A stretch of DNA of 64,000 nucleotides from Prevotella sp. 10(H) (GCF_000711235.1 NZ_JOMI01000001.1:124001-188000), one strand, 5' to 3'; shown: positions 19,524 to 29,266, counted from the first letter of the stretch. The notes: a model not told the origin generated them from the sequence alone. A program made the numbers and translations.

Positions 19524-20741
19524 TTATCGGGCTACCAGTTCTGCAATTTTCACAATCACTTCCACAGCCTTCTCCATCGATTGAACAGGTATAAACTCAT
19601 AACGTCCATGGAAATTATGACCACCACCGAAGATATTGGGACATGGCAAACCTTTAAAAGACAGTTGCGCACCGTCTGTTCCTCCGCGTATCGGCTTTAC
19701 AATCGGGGTCACTCCCACTGCTACCATCGCCTCGAAAGCTACATCAACAATATGTTTAACAGGCTCGACTTTTTCGCGCATATTATAATACTGGTCTTTT
19801 ATTTCAATGGTTGTACTTTCAGGATAAAGTTTATTAATAAAATCTACGGTATCGTGCATCAGTTGTTTACGCGCCTTAAATAAGTCGCGGTCGTGATCGC
19901 GTATGATATAACCGATTGTGGCGGAATCCACTGTACCCGACACATTGGTAAGATGAAAGAATCCTTCATAGCCTGTTGTGTGTTCCGGCCTGTCACTCTC
20001 CGGCAAGAGAGAAATCAGTTTATTGGCCACTACCAGAGCATTTGTCATCTTATCTTTAGCATATCCGGGATGCACGCTCCTACCTTGTATATTTATTTTT
20101 ACACCCGCAGCATTGAAGTTTTCATATTCAAGTTCGCCTATAGGGCCGCCATCCATTGTGTAAGCCCATTCACAGCCGAATTTTTCGACGTCGAACTTAT
20201 GAGCGCCTAGTCCGATTTCTTCATCTGGATTGAATGCAATGCGTATCTTCCCGTGTTTAATTTCAGGATGTTCCTGCAGATATTTAATTGCAGTGATAAT
20301 CTCAGCGATCCCTGCTTTATCATCTGCTCCGAGTAAAGTATTCCCGTCTGTTACTATTAAATCTTGCCCTTTGTAATCGAGCATTTCAGGAAAATCTTTC
20401 GGAGATAATATCACATTGGTGTCTTTATTCAGTACTACATCACCTCCGTCATAATTATTTACAATACGCGGATTGACATCCTTTCCTGTGAGGTCAGGAC
20501 TTGTATCGAGATGAGCTATGAAACCGATAACCGGCACTTTTTTATCGGTATTGGCCGGAAGCGTCGCCATCAGATAGGCATTATCATCCAGAGTGATATC
20601 TTCGAGCCCCATTTCGCGAAGCTCTTTCTCTATTTCACGAGCCAAGACCATTTGTCCGGGTGTACTAGGGGTTATACCCGTTTCGGGGTTCGATTCAGTA
20701 TCAAATTTCGCGTATTTGATAAAACGTTCTACTACTGTCAT
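19524..20741 (-). CDS. pepT: Peptidase T (tripeptide aminopeptidase)
   Basis: 405 aa, M20 metallopeptidase of the usual length. PepT removes the N-terminal residue from tripeptides in the cytoplasm. Zinc site residues are visible: His77-x-Asp79 in AHLDTSPD, the DDKAG segment with the bridging Asp, the catalytic Glu pair in [14 protein letters not shown], and the late His in the '[14 protein letters not shown]' block. '[18 protein letters not shown]' is the substrate-binding segment. It lies 22 bases downstream of the tyrosine-phosphatase gene and 7 bases before the lipoprotein gene. Confidence 0.96.
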   Translation of the reverse strand: MTVVERFIKYAKFDTESNPETGITPSTPGQMVLAREIEKELREMGLEDITLDDNAYLMATLPANTDKKVPVIGFIAHLDTSPDLTGKDVNPRIVNNYDGGDVVLNKDTNVILSPKDFPEMLDYKGQDLIVTDGNTLLGADDKAGIAEIITAIKYLQEHPEIKHGKIRIAFNPDEEIGLGAHKFDVEKFGCEWAYTMDGGPIGELEYENFNAAGVKINIQGRSVHPGYAKDKMTNALVVANKLISLLPESDRPEHTTGYEGFFHLTNVSGTVDSATIGYIIRDHDRDLFKARKQLMHDTVDFINKLYPESTTIEIKDQYYNMREKVEPVKHIVDVAFEAMVAVGVTPIVKPIRGGTDGAQLSFKGLPCPNIFGGGHNFHGRYEFIPVQSMEKAVEVIVKIAELVAR

Positions 20742-20763
20742 TATTCGTTTTTTATATTATTAT

Positions 20764-21858
20764 TCAATAAAGATATAATTCTTTCATCTTATCTATATCT
20801 ATCGCCAGTTCTTTCGTAAGGAATGTATTCATAGAACCGTATTTTTCCTCAATTGTTTTATATACTGCTTCCAGATATACCCTGTCTACCGTCACCAGAG
20901 GTGCAATGGCCGGATATATTTTTAAGTATGAGTCATATTTCCCGGCGATATATTGTTTACTTAGCAGATAATCTTCCATGATGACTTCTTTATCTACATC
21001 AAGTGCCGAATATATTAGCATCGCAGCAACTCCTGTGCGATCTTTTCCTGCTGAACAGTGGTAACTGACCGGCAGATTAGCCTCATTTTGTATCTGAGCA
21101 AAGAAATCTTTATAAGCTTTTACATAATCACTATTACTTACTAGCTGCGAATATGTATCTTTCATTACTTCGACAAGTTCTTCTTTAGATGCGCCATTTC
21201 TTATCTTATTCAACATTTCATCTGAGAAAATATTTCCTGCCGCAATTTCAAAATCGTGAGTATTCTTAACGCTTGACGGCAGTTTATCCGGTGCAGGCGG
21301 TATCAGACCTCCCATAGCGCCCTCTTTCTCGCCTTTTGTGCGGAAATCTACAACTGTTTTCAGCCCGGTACTAGTTATGTATTTCAAGTCTTCATCCGTG
21401 AGTTTATTCATCTCATCGGTACGGAAAAGCTTTCCCCAACGCACAAAACGGTTTTCTTTATTTTTTATACCGCCCATATCGCGGAAGTTATAAGCGCCTT
21501 TAATCGGCAATAGTTTTTCTGCCAAAAGCACTTGACCTTCATTCGTTCCGAACTGGAAAATATAACGTTTATCGGCATCGACGGTTAAATTGTATTCACC
21601 CTCTTTATCACCGGCCAATAGTGTTCTGTTCAGGTCTATATTTTCAACAGCTGTTCCTGCATAAAGTTCCCATCTGTTATTTGTATTGACATGCAAAACA
21701 GCTTGCTTGGTTTCAGCATCCCGTACAACAGTTACCTGACCGGTTATATCCTTTCCCGAATATCCGATTATTGTTTCATTTCCATTATCGTCATCATTAC
21801 TACATGCCATACCTGTCAATAAAAAGAAAATAATAAGATAATTAAATACTTTTTTCAT
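20764..21858 (-). CDS. Tyrosine/phosphoinositide phosphatase lipoprotein (Y_phosphatase3 family)
   Basis: 364 aa. A lipoprotein signal (LLTGMAC-SN, Cys19) is followed by a beta-sandwich-like region (about 35-115) and a DSP-type phosphatase domain. The active-site loop is Cys268-x5-Arg274 (HCSAGKDRTG), the form found in LipA/MptpB-like enzymes that act on phosphotyrosine or phosphoinositides. 'YNFRDMGG' (about 123-130) is the family N-terminal motif, and 'VVDFRTKGEKE' holds the conserved Asp-x-Arg. A surface or periplasmic location is predicted from the lipid anchor. First gene of an apparent operon with pepT and a small lipoprotein. Its natural substrate is unknown. Confidence 0.88.
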   Translation of the reverse strand: MKKVFNYLIIFFLLTGMACSNDDDNGNETIIGYSGKDITGQVTVVRDAETKQAVLHVNTNNRWELYAGTAVENIDLNRTLLAGDKEGEYNLTVDADKRYIFQFGTNEGQVLLAEKLLPIKGAYNFRDMGGIKNKENRFVRWGKLFRTDEMNKLTDEDLKYITSTGLKTVVDFRTKGEKEGAMGGLIPPAPDKLPSSVKNTHDFEIAAGNIFSDEMLNKIRNGASKEELVEVMKDTYSQLVSNSDYVKAYKDFFAQIQNEANLPVSYHCSAGKDRTGVAAMLIYSALDVDKEVIMEDYLLSKQYIAGKYDSYLKIYPAIAPLVTVDRVYLEAVYKTIEEKYGSMNTFLTKELAIDIDKMKELYLY

Positions 21859-22052
21859 AATAGATCAATTTTAGTTTTAATATAGTGTTTCGAGTTTCAT
21901 TCTTATATCTACTTACCGAATCTTATTTTTTTAGATTTTTTTCAACAGAAAACACATCATTATAACTAACTGACAGCTAACTTATTTTTTCCGCAAATGA
22001 GTTCCACACAAATGTAGTAAAAGGAAATCAAAGGAAAAAATCGAATCTGTAT

Positions 22053-22083
22053 TTTGTCAATATGAAAAATTTATCTACTTTTG
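22053..22083 (+). promoter_or_regulatory. Strong promoter of the SRP RNA - tRNA-Thr unit
   Basis: Textbook Bacteroidetes promoter: -33 TTTG (22053-22056), exactly 19 bases, -7 TACTTTTG (22076-22083). The predicted transcription start, about 5-7 bases downstream, coincides with the first G of the RNA helix at 22088. Confidence 0.8.
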
Positions 22084-22087
22084 TCGC

Positions 22088-22183
22088 GGGTAAGTCCTAT
22101 ACGGTCAGCTCCCGATTAATCCCCCAGGGTTTGATCGCAGCAAGGGTCGTCGGTTGTAGCGACGCGATATAGTAAGCTTGCCC
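22088..22183 (+). ncRNA. ffs: Small signal recognition particle RNA (4.5S-like)
   Basis: A 96-base rod-like RNA can be drawn. Its ends pair (GGGTAAG 22088-22094 with CTTGCCC 22177-22183); CTATA/TATAG and CCGAT/GTCGG helices follow, then a C-rich/AAGGG stem. The domain IV internal loop is recognisable as CAGG (22125-22128) opposite AGCA (22139-22142), separated by a 10-base tip and followed by AAGGG, the arrangement found in bacterial 4.5S RNA that binds Ffh. The tip itself is not the common GGAA hairpin. The RNA starts just after an ideal promoter and ends 4 bases before tRNA-Thr. Identification is from the conserved core and fold, not from a database search. Confidence 0.78.
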
Positions 22184-22187
22184 ACCT

Positions 22188-22261
22188 GCCTCTTTAGCTC
22201 AGTTGGCCAGAGCACGTGATTTGTAATCTCGGGGTCGTTGGTTCGAATCCGACAAGAGGCT
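22188..22261 (+). tRNA. tRNA-Thr (anticodon UGU)
   Basis: 74-base cloverleaf: acceptor stem GCCTCTT with AAGAGGC (all seven pairs), D stem GCTC/GAGC, T arm GTTGG-TTCGAAT-CCGAC, discriminator T. The anticodon loop TTTGTAA places TGT at 22222-22224, reading ACA and related Thr codons. The anticodon stem has one T-T mismatch in the middle (22217/22229). CCA is not encoded. It is cotranscribed with the upstream SRP RNA. Confidence 0.95.
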
Positions 22262-22268
22262 CAAAAAG

Positions 22269-22300
22269 AAAGACTGCTTAAATATTAAGCAGTCTTTTTT
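22269..22300. terminator. Bidirectional terminator after tRNA-Thr
   Basis: 10-bp perfect stem (22272-22281 with 22285-22294) extended by AAA/TTT and followed by a T-run; it also sits 12 bases past the end of the minus-strand sigma factor gene. Confidence 0.88.
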
Positions 22301-22311
22301 GTTTCAGAAGA

Positions 22312-22884
22312 TTAAAACCCCAAGAAAGTTATCAGAGGAAGATAATCTTTAAGTTTTATGCGCAGGATTTTCAATGACTGTTGTATCCTGTAATCTACTG
22401 TTTTAGGGGAAATATTCAGTTCGGCCGCAATTTCCTTATATGTTTTCTCCTCAAACCTGTTCTTTTCGAAAGCTACACGGTAAGTTTCGGGCAATTGGCT
22501 GAGAGCTTCTTCAATCTTTGTTACTAATTCATCCATGATATAAAAATCAGGATCATTGAATACATCCGTCATTTCATTATACAGGGCAGAATTCACTTTT
22601 TCTTTTACCTTATCTCTTTCTATCAGATTCAGGCATCTGTTTTTCACCATTTTATACAAATACTGCTTCAGAGAATAATTTATAGGATTATCTTCCCTGT
22701 CTTTCCATACCCACAGCATAATATCCTGCACTATCTCTTCCGAGTCCTCGAAACTGACAAACTGCCCTGCATAGCTGCACAAAGAAGGATAATACTTTAC
22801 GAAAAGCAGATCGAATGCTTCTTTATTTCCATCTCTTATGCGCCTGTAAAGAACATCATCGGCCTGAATAGTTATTCTGTTCAT
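22312..22884 (-). CDS. ECF RNA polymerase sigma factor (FecI-like, Bacteroidetes PUL type)
   Basis: 190 aa. Sigma region 2 (about residues 20-90) includes 'FDLLFVKYYPSLCSYAGQFV' and 'EEIVQDIMLWVWKDRE'; region 4 (about 125-178) contains 'LSQLPETYRVAFEKNRFEE' and the helix-turn-helix 'TYKEIAAELNISPKTVDYRI'. Such factors are held by a FecR anti-sigma and released when a partner SusC senses its glycan. The gene points away from fecR, with 123 bases between them; a tandem sigma-anti-sigma order is more usual. It probably directs transcription of the downstream susC operon. Confidence 0.93.
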   Translation of the reverse strand: MNRITIQADDVLYRRIRDGNKEAFDLLFVKYYPSLCSYAGQFVSFEDSEEIVQDIMLWVWKDREDNPINYSLKQYLYKMVKNRCLNLIERDKVKEKVNSALYNEMTDVFNDPDFYIMDELVTKIEEALSQLPETYRVAFEKNRFEEKTYKEIAAELNISPKTVDYRIQQSLKILRIKLKDYLPLITFLGF

Positions 22885-23007
22885 TTATTTTGCTGTGTAA
22901 TGATAAGTGTAAAATGTACAAAATGTAAAATTAGATATTATAATTTGATTTTAGAGTTTAGGACATTTTCTTTTTCACTTGTCTTAAATATATAGAAAGA
23001 ATATATT

Positions 23008-24036
23008 ATGCAAGAGAATACACAGATAGAAGAGATGTTAATCCGTTATTATGCAGGCGAATTAGATACTGAAAATAAAAAGGCTGTAGAAGAATGGATA
23101 GCATCCTCTGACGAAAACAAAAAAACTGCAAAACAAGTATATTATATCTGTTTTGCTACAAACGCATTAAAAACATTCACCAAAATAGATGTGAATCAAG
23201 CGTTGACTAAAGTACATAAGAGAATGGAAGAATCTTCAAACAGAAAGAAAATAAGTATATGGACGTATTTGCAGCGTTTTGCGGCGGTACTGTTTATACC
23301 TCTGCTTTGTGCACTTGCATATACAACACTTAAACTCGAGAATGAAGATCTTATTTATCTGGAAACAAGGACAAATCCCGGCATGGTTTCATCTCTGGTT
23401 CTGCCCGACAGCACCAAAGTTTGGTTGAATGCTAACTCACGTCTCCGATATCCTCAACGATTTACCGGAAATAAAAGAATAGTAGAGCTGGTGGGCGAAG
23501 GTTACTTTGAAGTGAAGGAAAATAAACGGAGCGAATTTATAGTTAAGGCACCGTCAGGAGTTGAAATAAAAGTATTGGGAACAAAATTCAATATTGAAGC
23601 CTATCATGAAATAGACAAAATATCGACAAGCCTCTTATCGGGGAAAGTCCAGATGAGTTATAAAGACAATAACAATGATATAAAAACAATCCTTCTCGAC
23701 CCGCATAAAAAAGCTGTATTTGATAAAAACACTATGTCTGCTATTATGGAAGATACTTTTATCGAAAAGGATATTGCCTGGAAAGACGGAAGAATAATAT
23801 TATACAACACCTCTCTGGAAGAGTCGTTATGGCTGCTCGAAAAGCAGTTTAATGTCAAATTCACTATTAAAAACGAAAGATTGAAGAAGAACCGTTTTAC
23901 GGGGACATTCACTCATCAACAATTAGATCAGATACTCAAATATTTTCAGATTTCCTCGAATATAAGATATAAATACATCCCTCAACCGCAGCTCCCCAAC
24001 AAAATGCAGGAGAAGGATAAAATAGAAATTTACTAA
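23008..24036 (+). CDS. FecR-family anti-sigma factor
   Basis: 342 aa. A short cytoplasmic N-terminal part (about 1-85) binds the sigma factor, one transmembrane helix spans about residues 90-107, and the periplasmic FecR domain follows (about 118-210: 'VLPDSTKVWLNANSRLRYP', 'VELVGEGYFEVKENK', 'GTKFNIEAYHE'). A DUF4974/STN-like C-terminal domain lies at about 255-325 ('TSLEESLWLLEKQFNVKF', 'FTGTFTHQQLDQILKYFQIS'). The C-terminal domain receives the signal from the STN domain of the SusC protein encoded next. Together with the divergent sigma gene it forms the trans-envelope switch of this locus. Confidence 0.93.
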   Translation: MQENTQIEEMLIRYYAGELDTENKKAVEEWIASSDENKKTAKQVYYICFATNALKTFTKIDVNQALTKVHKRMEESSNRKKISIWTYLQRFAAVLFIPLLCALAYTTLKLENEDLIYLETRTNPGMVSSLVLPDSTKVWLNANSRLRYPQRFTGNKRIVELVGEGYFEVKENKRSEFIVKAPSGVEIKVLGTKFNIEAYHEIDKISTSLLSGKVQMSYKDNNNDIKTILLDPHKKAVFDKNTMSAIMEDTFIEKDIAWKDGRIILYNTSLEESLWLLEKQFNVKFTIKNERLKKNRFTGTFTHQQLDQILKYFQISSNIRYKYIPQPQLPNKMQEKDKIEIY

Positions 24037-24080
24037 CCTAAAAATCTGCCTATGAAAAATGATGATTCTTAAACAAAAAA

Positions 24081-24114
24081 CATACAGGAAAATATTGGCG
24101 TATTTCCCTGTATG
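24081..24114. other. Stem-loop in the fecR-susC intergenic region
   Basis: 14-bp stem with one mismatch (24081-24094 with 24101-24114) and a 6-base loop. It is not followed by a T-run, so it may be an mRNA-stabilising or processing hairpin in front of susC rather than a terminator. Confidence 0.5.
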
Positions 24115-24185
24115 AAAACAATGACGAAGCTTGTTAAGAACAAGCCTTAAATCTTATTATTTTTTTACTAAAGCACATCAAAATT

Positions 24186-27100
24186 ATGGAAAAAAATTTT
24201 CATGTCCAAGCCCATTGGATATTAAAGATCGCGTGGATCACACTTAAAAAAATACCTTTAACTATGAAAATCCTCTTTTTGATACTATGTCTTTCTATAA
24301 ACATAGTACACGCAACAAACAGCTACGCCCAATCTCAGAAATTAAATCTGAATGTAAATGATGAAACAGTAGAAACAGTATTGAAAATGATTGAAAATCA
24401 ATCGGAATTTACTTTCTTCTACAATACCTCTCAAATAAATATAGACAGGAAGGTGAAAGTTTCGGCCGAAGATAAAGACATTTTCAAAGTCTTAGATCAA
24501 ATGTTTACCGAAACCGATGTTGCCTATACTGTGTTCGATAAAAGCATTATATTATCAAATAATAAAAAGATAGGTGAATCTTTTGCTACAGAGCAAAATA
24601 AACGCATAAGCGGTACTATAACCGATAGTGAGGGCGAACCTATCATCGGCGCCAGTGTGGTCGAAAAAGGCTCCCGCAACGGAGTTATGTCCGATGTAGA
24701 CGGAGGCTTCTCCATATCTGTGCCTGTGGGCAAAACAATTCAGATAACTTTCATCGGATATATCGCTCAGGAAATTGTAGTTACTGCCGATATGAGTACA
24801 CATCTGAATATTACCTTACAGGAAAACGATGAATTACTCGACGATGTGATAGTTGTAGGATACGGCACGCAGAAAAAAGAAGTGATTACAGGTGCAATAA
24901 GCAATCTGAAATCCAAAGATATATCATTGAGCCCGTCGGGCAATATGATAGCAGGTCTTGCGGGACGTCTTTCGGGTGTTATTATCAATACACGTACAGG
25001 TGAAGCCGGAAATGAAGGAACATCTATACGTATAAGGGGCCAAAATACATTTACAGGATCAAACGACCCGTTGTATGTAATCGACGGTATAGTTCGTTCG
25101 GAAGAAGGTGGTATATTATCGAGATTAGACCCTGAGGATATAGAATCTATCAGTGTATTGAAAGACGCTTCTGCAGCAATATATGGATCACGTGCTGCTA
25201 ATGGTGTTATACTCGTAACTACAAAACGTGGTAAAGCCGGGCAAAAACCGACAATAACTCTTACTTACAATCATTCTTTCTCGCAGCCTACCCGTCTGGT
25301 GAAAATGGCCAACTCCCATTCTTATGCCATAGCACAGAATCTGGCTAACGAGATCAGAGGATTATCACCTGCATGGACAGATGATGAAATTCAAAAGTTT
25401 GCCGATGGTTCAGACCCACAGCATTATCCGAATACCAATTGGTACAAAGAAGTGCAAAAATCATGGTCGCATCAGGATAAAGCGAATCTGCAACTCACAG
25501 GTGGCTCTGAACGATTCACTTACCTTGTATCGGCAGGCTTATTGAAACAAGGTACGCCGTATAAGAACGGTGCGATGAAAAACGACATGTATAACCTGCG
25601 GTCGAATATAGATGCGAAAGTAAACGACTATATAAAGATTACATTCGACCTGTTCGGTAAATATACAGAGCGCGTGTTGCCTCGTAACGGTTCGGCTAAT
25701 GACGGTGGTATATATTCTCACATAGGCCTTAGCGCCCCTACCAAACATGCTATTTGGCCGGGCACAAATTATGCTGCTCCGGGCTGGGGTAATGACAATG
25801 CGCTTACATATACCTCGGGAGAAGCCGGAAATATCACCTCTCCTAACTGGGTGTTTAACGGACAGACTACAATAGAAATAAAACTGCCGTGGGTAAAGGG
25901 CATGTCTGTAGGAGGAAGTCTGGCGTACGACTATTTTGGTCAGCAATTCAAACAATTCGAAAATATAAACTATGTATATCGTTACCATGAAGACACCAAT
26001 ACTTATGAGAAGTATAAAGGTTCTATCGATGCGCCACAATTATACATTGAAGAAAAACGAACTGAAATTATGACAGGAAATGTACGTATCAATTATCTGA
26101 ATACTTTCAATAATGTACATACTGTAGATGCATTCGTCGGCTTCGAACAAAGTGAAGCCAGAAATACTTATCTGCAAGGCAGGCGCAGTAACTTCCCTAC
26201 AGGAGCATTGAAAGAATTAAGTGCCGGAGATGCTAATACACAGAAAAATGAAAGCGGCTCGGGAAGAGATGCCCGGCAGAACTATTTCGGCCGTGTACAA
26301 TATGATTACGATAACAAATACATGCTGCAGTTCCAGTTCAGATATGACGGTTCGCAGAATTTCCCTAAAGGAGAACGGTTCGGTTTTTTCCCCGGAGTAT
26401 CGGGCGGATGGACTATATCAAGAGAAAATTTCATGCAAAATCTCACATGGCTTGATAACCTGAAGCTTCGCGGATCATGGGGAAAAATGGGTAACGATGC
26501 CGTTAACAATAATAAATTCCAATATATGACAATGTATACATTGGCTGGAGGATATGTTTTCAACGGTACACAATATCAGGGAATTTCAAAAGCAAATACG
26601 CCTAATCCTAATATAACATGGGAAACTGCCGAGACATACGACATAGGACTTGAAACCAGATTCCTTAAAAACAGGCTGACTTTCGAATTCGACTGGTTCA
26701 AAACAAAAAGAAGCGATATTCTTGCACAGCGTCAGGCATCCATTCCTAGTTTTACAGGTTTGAGCCTTCCTCAGGAAAATATCGGTAAAACCGAAAATAA
26801 AGGGGTTGAATTTATGCTTGGTTTCAGAGATGAACCTAATAAGGATTTTTCTTACTCTATATCAGGTAACTTCACTTATGCCAAGAATAAAATAATTTAC
26901 ATGGATGAAACTCCTATGTCGGAAGATTATCAGAAAAGAGAAGGTAAGCCTATAGGTGCCGAACTTAGATATCAGGCAATAGGAATATACAGTGCAGCAG
27001 ATATTGCCGATGCAAGTGTTCCTAAAAGAGCCGGAACTGTAGCCGGAGATATTAAATTATTAGATGCTAACGGAGACGGTCAAATAACTGATGCTGACCG

Positions 27101-27599
27101 CATACGTCAGGATTTAACCAACATTCCTGATATCATTTACGGTTTGAATATAAACCTCACCTACAAACAGTTCGACCTTATGCTTGGTTTCCAGGGACAG
27201 GCTCGCGCTATATTCTATCTTCGTCAGGACTGGGTAAACCCTTCTACACAAAATGGTGGTGGAAATATATTACAGTGGTGGACAGAAGATACGATGACTT
27301 CCGACAATCCAAACGGAACAAAGCCACGTTTGGGTACTGCCTACGGAATAGGCGGAACAACTTTTACCCAAAGATGTGCCGATTTCTTTAAATTGAAAAA
27401 CGCTGAACTCGGATATAACGTACCACGCCATATTTCATCTAAAATGGGACTGGAAAAAGCCAGAGTATACTTAAGCGGAACAAACTTATTCTCTATCGAT
27501 AGTATGCACAAATTCGGTATCGACCCCGAAGCTACTTATGGAGGATGGACTTTGAATCCTATGCGTTTAATCAATATCGGTTTTAATATTTCATTCTAA
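24186..27599 (+). CDS. SusC-family TonB-dependent outer-membrane transporter with STN signalling domain
   Basis: 1137 aa (start at 24186; an internal Met at 24264 is possible because it directly precedes the hydrophobic signal core). Domains in order: signal peptide (ends about SYAQ), STN domain (about 52-120) that contacts FecR, a carboxypeptidase-regulatory-like beta domain (about 142-215, 'ISGTITDSEGEPIIGASVVE'), plug (about 220-345, 'VVGYGTQKKEVITGAIS', 'PLYVIDGIVR') and a 22-strand barrel to the C-terminus (ends in Phe). It imports an oligosaccharide across the outer membrane using TonB energy, with SusD as the lid. The STN domain links transport to the FecI/FecR switch encoded upstream. 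Confidence 0.96.
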   Translation: MEKNFHVQAHWILKIAWITLKKIPLTMKILFLILCLSINIVHATNSYAQSQKLNLNVNDETVETVLKMIENQSEFTFFYNTSQINIDRKVKVSAEDKDIFKVLDQMFTETDVAYTVFDKSIILSNNKKIGESFATEQNKRISGTITDSEGEPIIGASVVEKGSRNGVMSDVDGGFSISVPVGKTIQITFIGYIAQEIVVTADMSTHLNITLQENDELLDDVIVVGYGTQKKEVITGAISNLKSKDISLSPSGNMIAGLAGRLSGVIINTRTGEAGNEGTSIRIRGQNTFTGSNDPLYVIDGIVRSEEGGILSRLDPEDIESISVLKDASAAIYGSRAANGVILVTTKRGKAGQKPTITLTYNHSFSQPTRLVKMANSHSYAIAQNLANEIRGLSPAWTDDEIQKFADGSDPQHYPNTNWYKEVQKSWSHQDKANLQLTGGSERFTYLVSAGLLKQGTPYKNGAMKNDMYNLRSNIDAKVNDYIKITFDLFGKYTERVLPRNGSANDGGIYSHIGLSAPTKHAIWPGTNYAAPGWGNDNALTYTSGEAGNITSPNWVFNGQTTIEIKLPWVKGMSVGGSLAYDYFGQQFKQFENINYVYRYHEDTNTYEKYKGSIDAPQLYIEEKRTEIMTGNVRINYLNTFNNVHTVDAFVGFEQSEARNTYLQGRRSNFPTGALKELSAGDANTQKNESGSGRDARQNYFGRVQYDYDNKYMLQFQFRYDGSQNFPKGERFGFFPGVSGGWTISRENFMQNLTWLDNLKLRGSWGKMGNDAVNNNKFQYMTMYTLAGGYVFNGTQYQGISKANTPNPNITWETAETYDIGLETRFLKNRLTFEFDWFKTKRSDILAQRQASIPSFTGLSLPQENIGKTENKGVEFMLGFRDEPNKDFSYSISGNFTYAKNKIIYMDETPMSEDYQKREGKPIGAELRYQAIGIYSAADIADASVPKRAGTVAGDIKLLDANGDGQITDADRIRQDLTNIPDIIYGLNINLTYKQFDLMLGFQGQARAIFYLRQDWVNPSTQNGGGNILQWWTEDTMTSDNPNGTKPRLGTAYGIGGTTFTQRCADFFKLKNAELGYNVPRHISSKMGLEKARVYLSGTNLFSIDSMHKFGIDPEATYGGWTLNPMRLINIGFNISF

Positions 27600-27610
27600 A
27601 ACATACTATA

Positions 27611-29266
27611 ATGAAAAAGATTATTTATATAATAGGTTTAATAACCATAATGTTGATGCCGTCCTGTAGTGATGTGCTCGACCTTACCCCGACCGACAGA
27701 TATGCGGAATCTCTTGTGTGGCAGGACGAAAATTTGCTTAAAATGTATGTAAATGAGCAATATACCGGCATATGTAATAACAGTAATTATTATCAGATAA
27801 TGTACTTCTCCGATGATAATTTTGCCAAATATAACGGAGGAAGTGTAAACATTATTAGGGAAAATATCTTAACATCTGACAATGTAAACAGCCTGAGCAA
27901 TATTTTACGCACATGGGATGATTCTTACAGATATATCCAGAATATAAACGCATTCTTCAAGAACATAGATTCATCACCTGTAGATGCAGAAGTAAAAAAA
28001 ACGCTTACAGCAGAAATAAAGTTCGTACGCGCCTATATCTATGCAAAGTTAATTTGGGCATACGGCGGTGTTCCTATCATAGAAGAAGTATATGACATAT
28101 CCAGTGACTGGTCGCAGGTGAAAAGGAAATCGTGGGAAGAATGCGTCGCTTACATCATAAAAGACTTGGATGATGTAATCACTGCGCTTCCCGACCGTCC
28201 GGCTGTAAGGAACAGGGCTAGCGGAAATGCAGCCCGTGCCCTGAAAGCCCGTGTACTATTGTATCATGCCAGCAAATTGAACAATCCGAATAACGATATG
28301 CAAAGATGGCAGGATGCAGCGGATGCAGCGGAAGATCTTTTTGATAAAGGATATACACTTGCTACAGATTACCGTACAATGTTTATCGATGTAAACTGCA
28401 GTGAGTTCATTCTTTGTAAGGAATTCAATGAAACGTCTTCTACAAACTTTACATTTATTATGGGTGTTGCCGGCGATAACGGCCGCGCATGGGTTACTCC
28501 GTCACTCAATCTGGTAGATGCGTATGAAACGACGGATGGCGAAATTCCTGTAATAGACTCGGAATTGGGTACTGTCAACCCTAAATCAATGTACGATCCT
28601 GCTAATCCTTTTGCAAACCGTGACCCGCGCTTCTATGCATCTGTATACTACAATGGCGCACAATTCAGAGACCGTAAGATCGAGATTTATAAAGATGTAT
28701 CTACCGATCCGCCGACATATAGCAAGGACCTTAATAGTCAGGATGCCTCCATGACAGGCTACTATCTAAGAAAATTTATTGAAGAAGATTTGGGGATTGC
28801 CGAAACGAGACACTATACAGGGCCGTTCCCATTATTCCGCCTGTCTGAAATGTATCTGAATTATGCAGAAGCTCAGTATCATTTGGGAAATGAAGACCTT
28901 GCCCGTGAATATATAAATAAAATAAGAGGACGGGAAAGTGTAAAAATGCCGGCTATAACTGATACGGGAGAGAAACTACTGGAGAGAATATATCACGAAC
29001 GTTTTATCGAGCTGGCATTCGAAGGTCATCGTTACTTTGACGTACGTCGCTGGAAAATAGCCGATAAAACAGAAACTACCCATATCATGGGTCATGAAAT
29101 TACTAAGGAAAAAGACGGTAAATTCACGTATAAGAGATATAAACTGACTCAGGATTCCCGAAAAGATGAATGGAAAGATGCATTTTACCGCTTACCTATC
29201 CATTACTCGGAGATCCAGAAAAGTAAAAATAGTTTGGAACAAAACCCGGGTTACGATCTTAAATAA
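27611..29266 (+). CDS. SusD-family surface glycan-binding lipoprotein
   Basis: 551 aa, lipoprotein signal MLMPSC-SD (Cys20), then the alpha-helical SusD fold with 'LDLTPTDRYAESLVWQDENL' at the N-terminus, 'AEIKFVRAYIYAKLIWAYGGVPI' (TPR-like helix) and C-terminal 'LSEMYLNYAEAQYHLGN', 'IYHERFIELAFEGHRYFDVRRW' and 'RLPIHYSEIQKSKNSLEQNPGY'. It caps the SusC barrel and captures the oligosaccharide. It starts 11 bases after susC. Its ligand is not readable from sequence; the enzymes downstream suggest rhamnose- and mannose-containing glycans. Confidence 0.96.
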   Translation: MKKIIYIIGLITIMLMPSCSDVLDLTPTDRYAESLVWQDENLLKMYVNEQYTGICNNSNYYQIMYFSDDNFAKYNGGSVNIIRENILTSDNVNSLSNILRTWDDSYRYIQNINAFFKNIDSSPVDAEVKKTLTAEIKFVRAYIYAKLIWAYGGVPIIEEVYDISSDWSQVKRKSWEECVAYIIKDLDDVITALPDRPAVRNRASGNAARALKARVLLYHASKLNNPNNDMQRWQDAADAAEDLFDKGYTLATDYRTMFIDVNCSEFILCKEFNETSSTNFTFIMGVAGDNGRAWVTPSLNLVDAYETTDGEIPVIDSELGTVNPKSMYDPANPFANRDPRFYASVYYNGAQFRDRKIEIYKDVSTDPPTYSKDLNSQDASMTGYYLRKFIEEDLGIAETRHYTGPFPLFRLSEMYLNYAEAQYHLGNEDLAREYINKIRGRESVKMPAITDTGEKLLERIYHERFIELAFEGHRYFDVRRWKIADKTETTHIMGHEITKEKDGKFTYKRYKLTQDSRKDEWKDAFYRLPIHYSEIQKSKNSLEQNPGYDLK

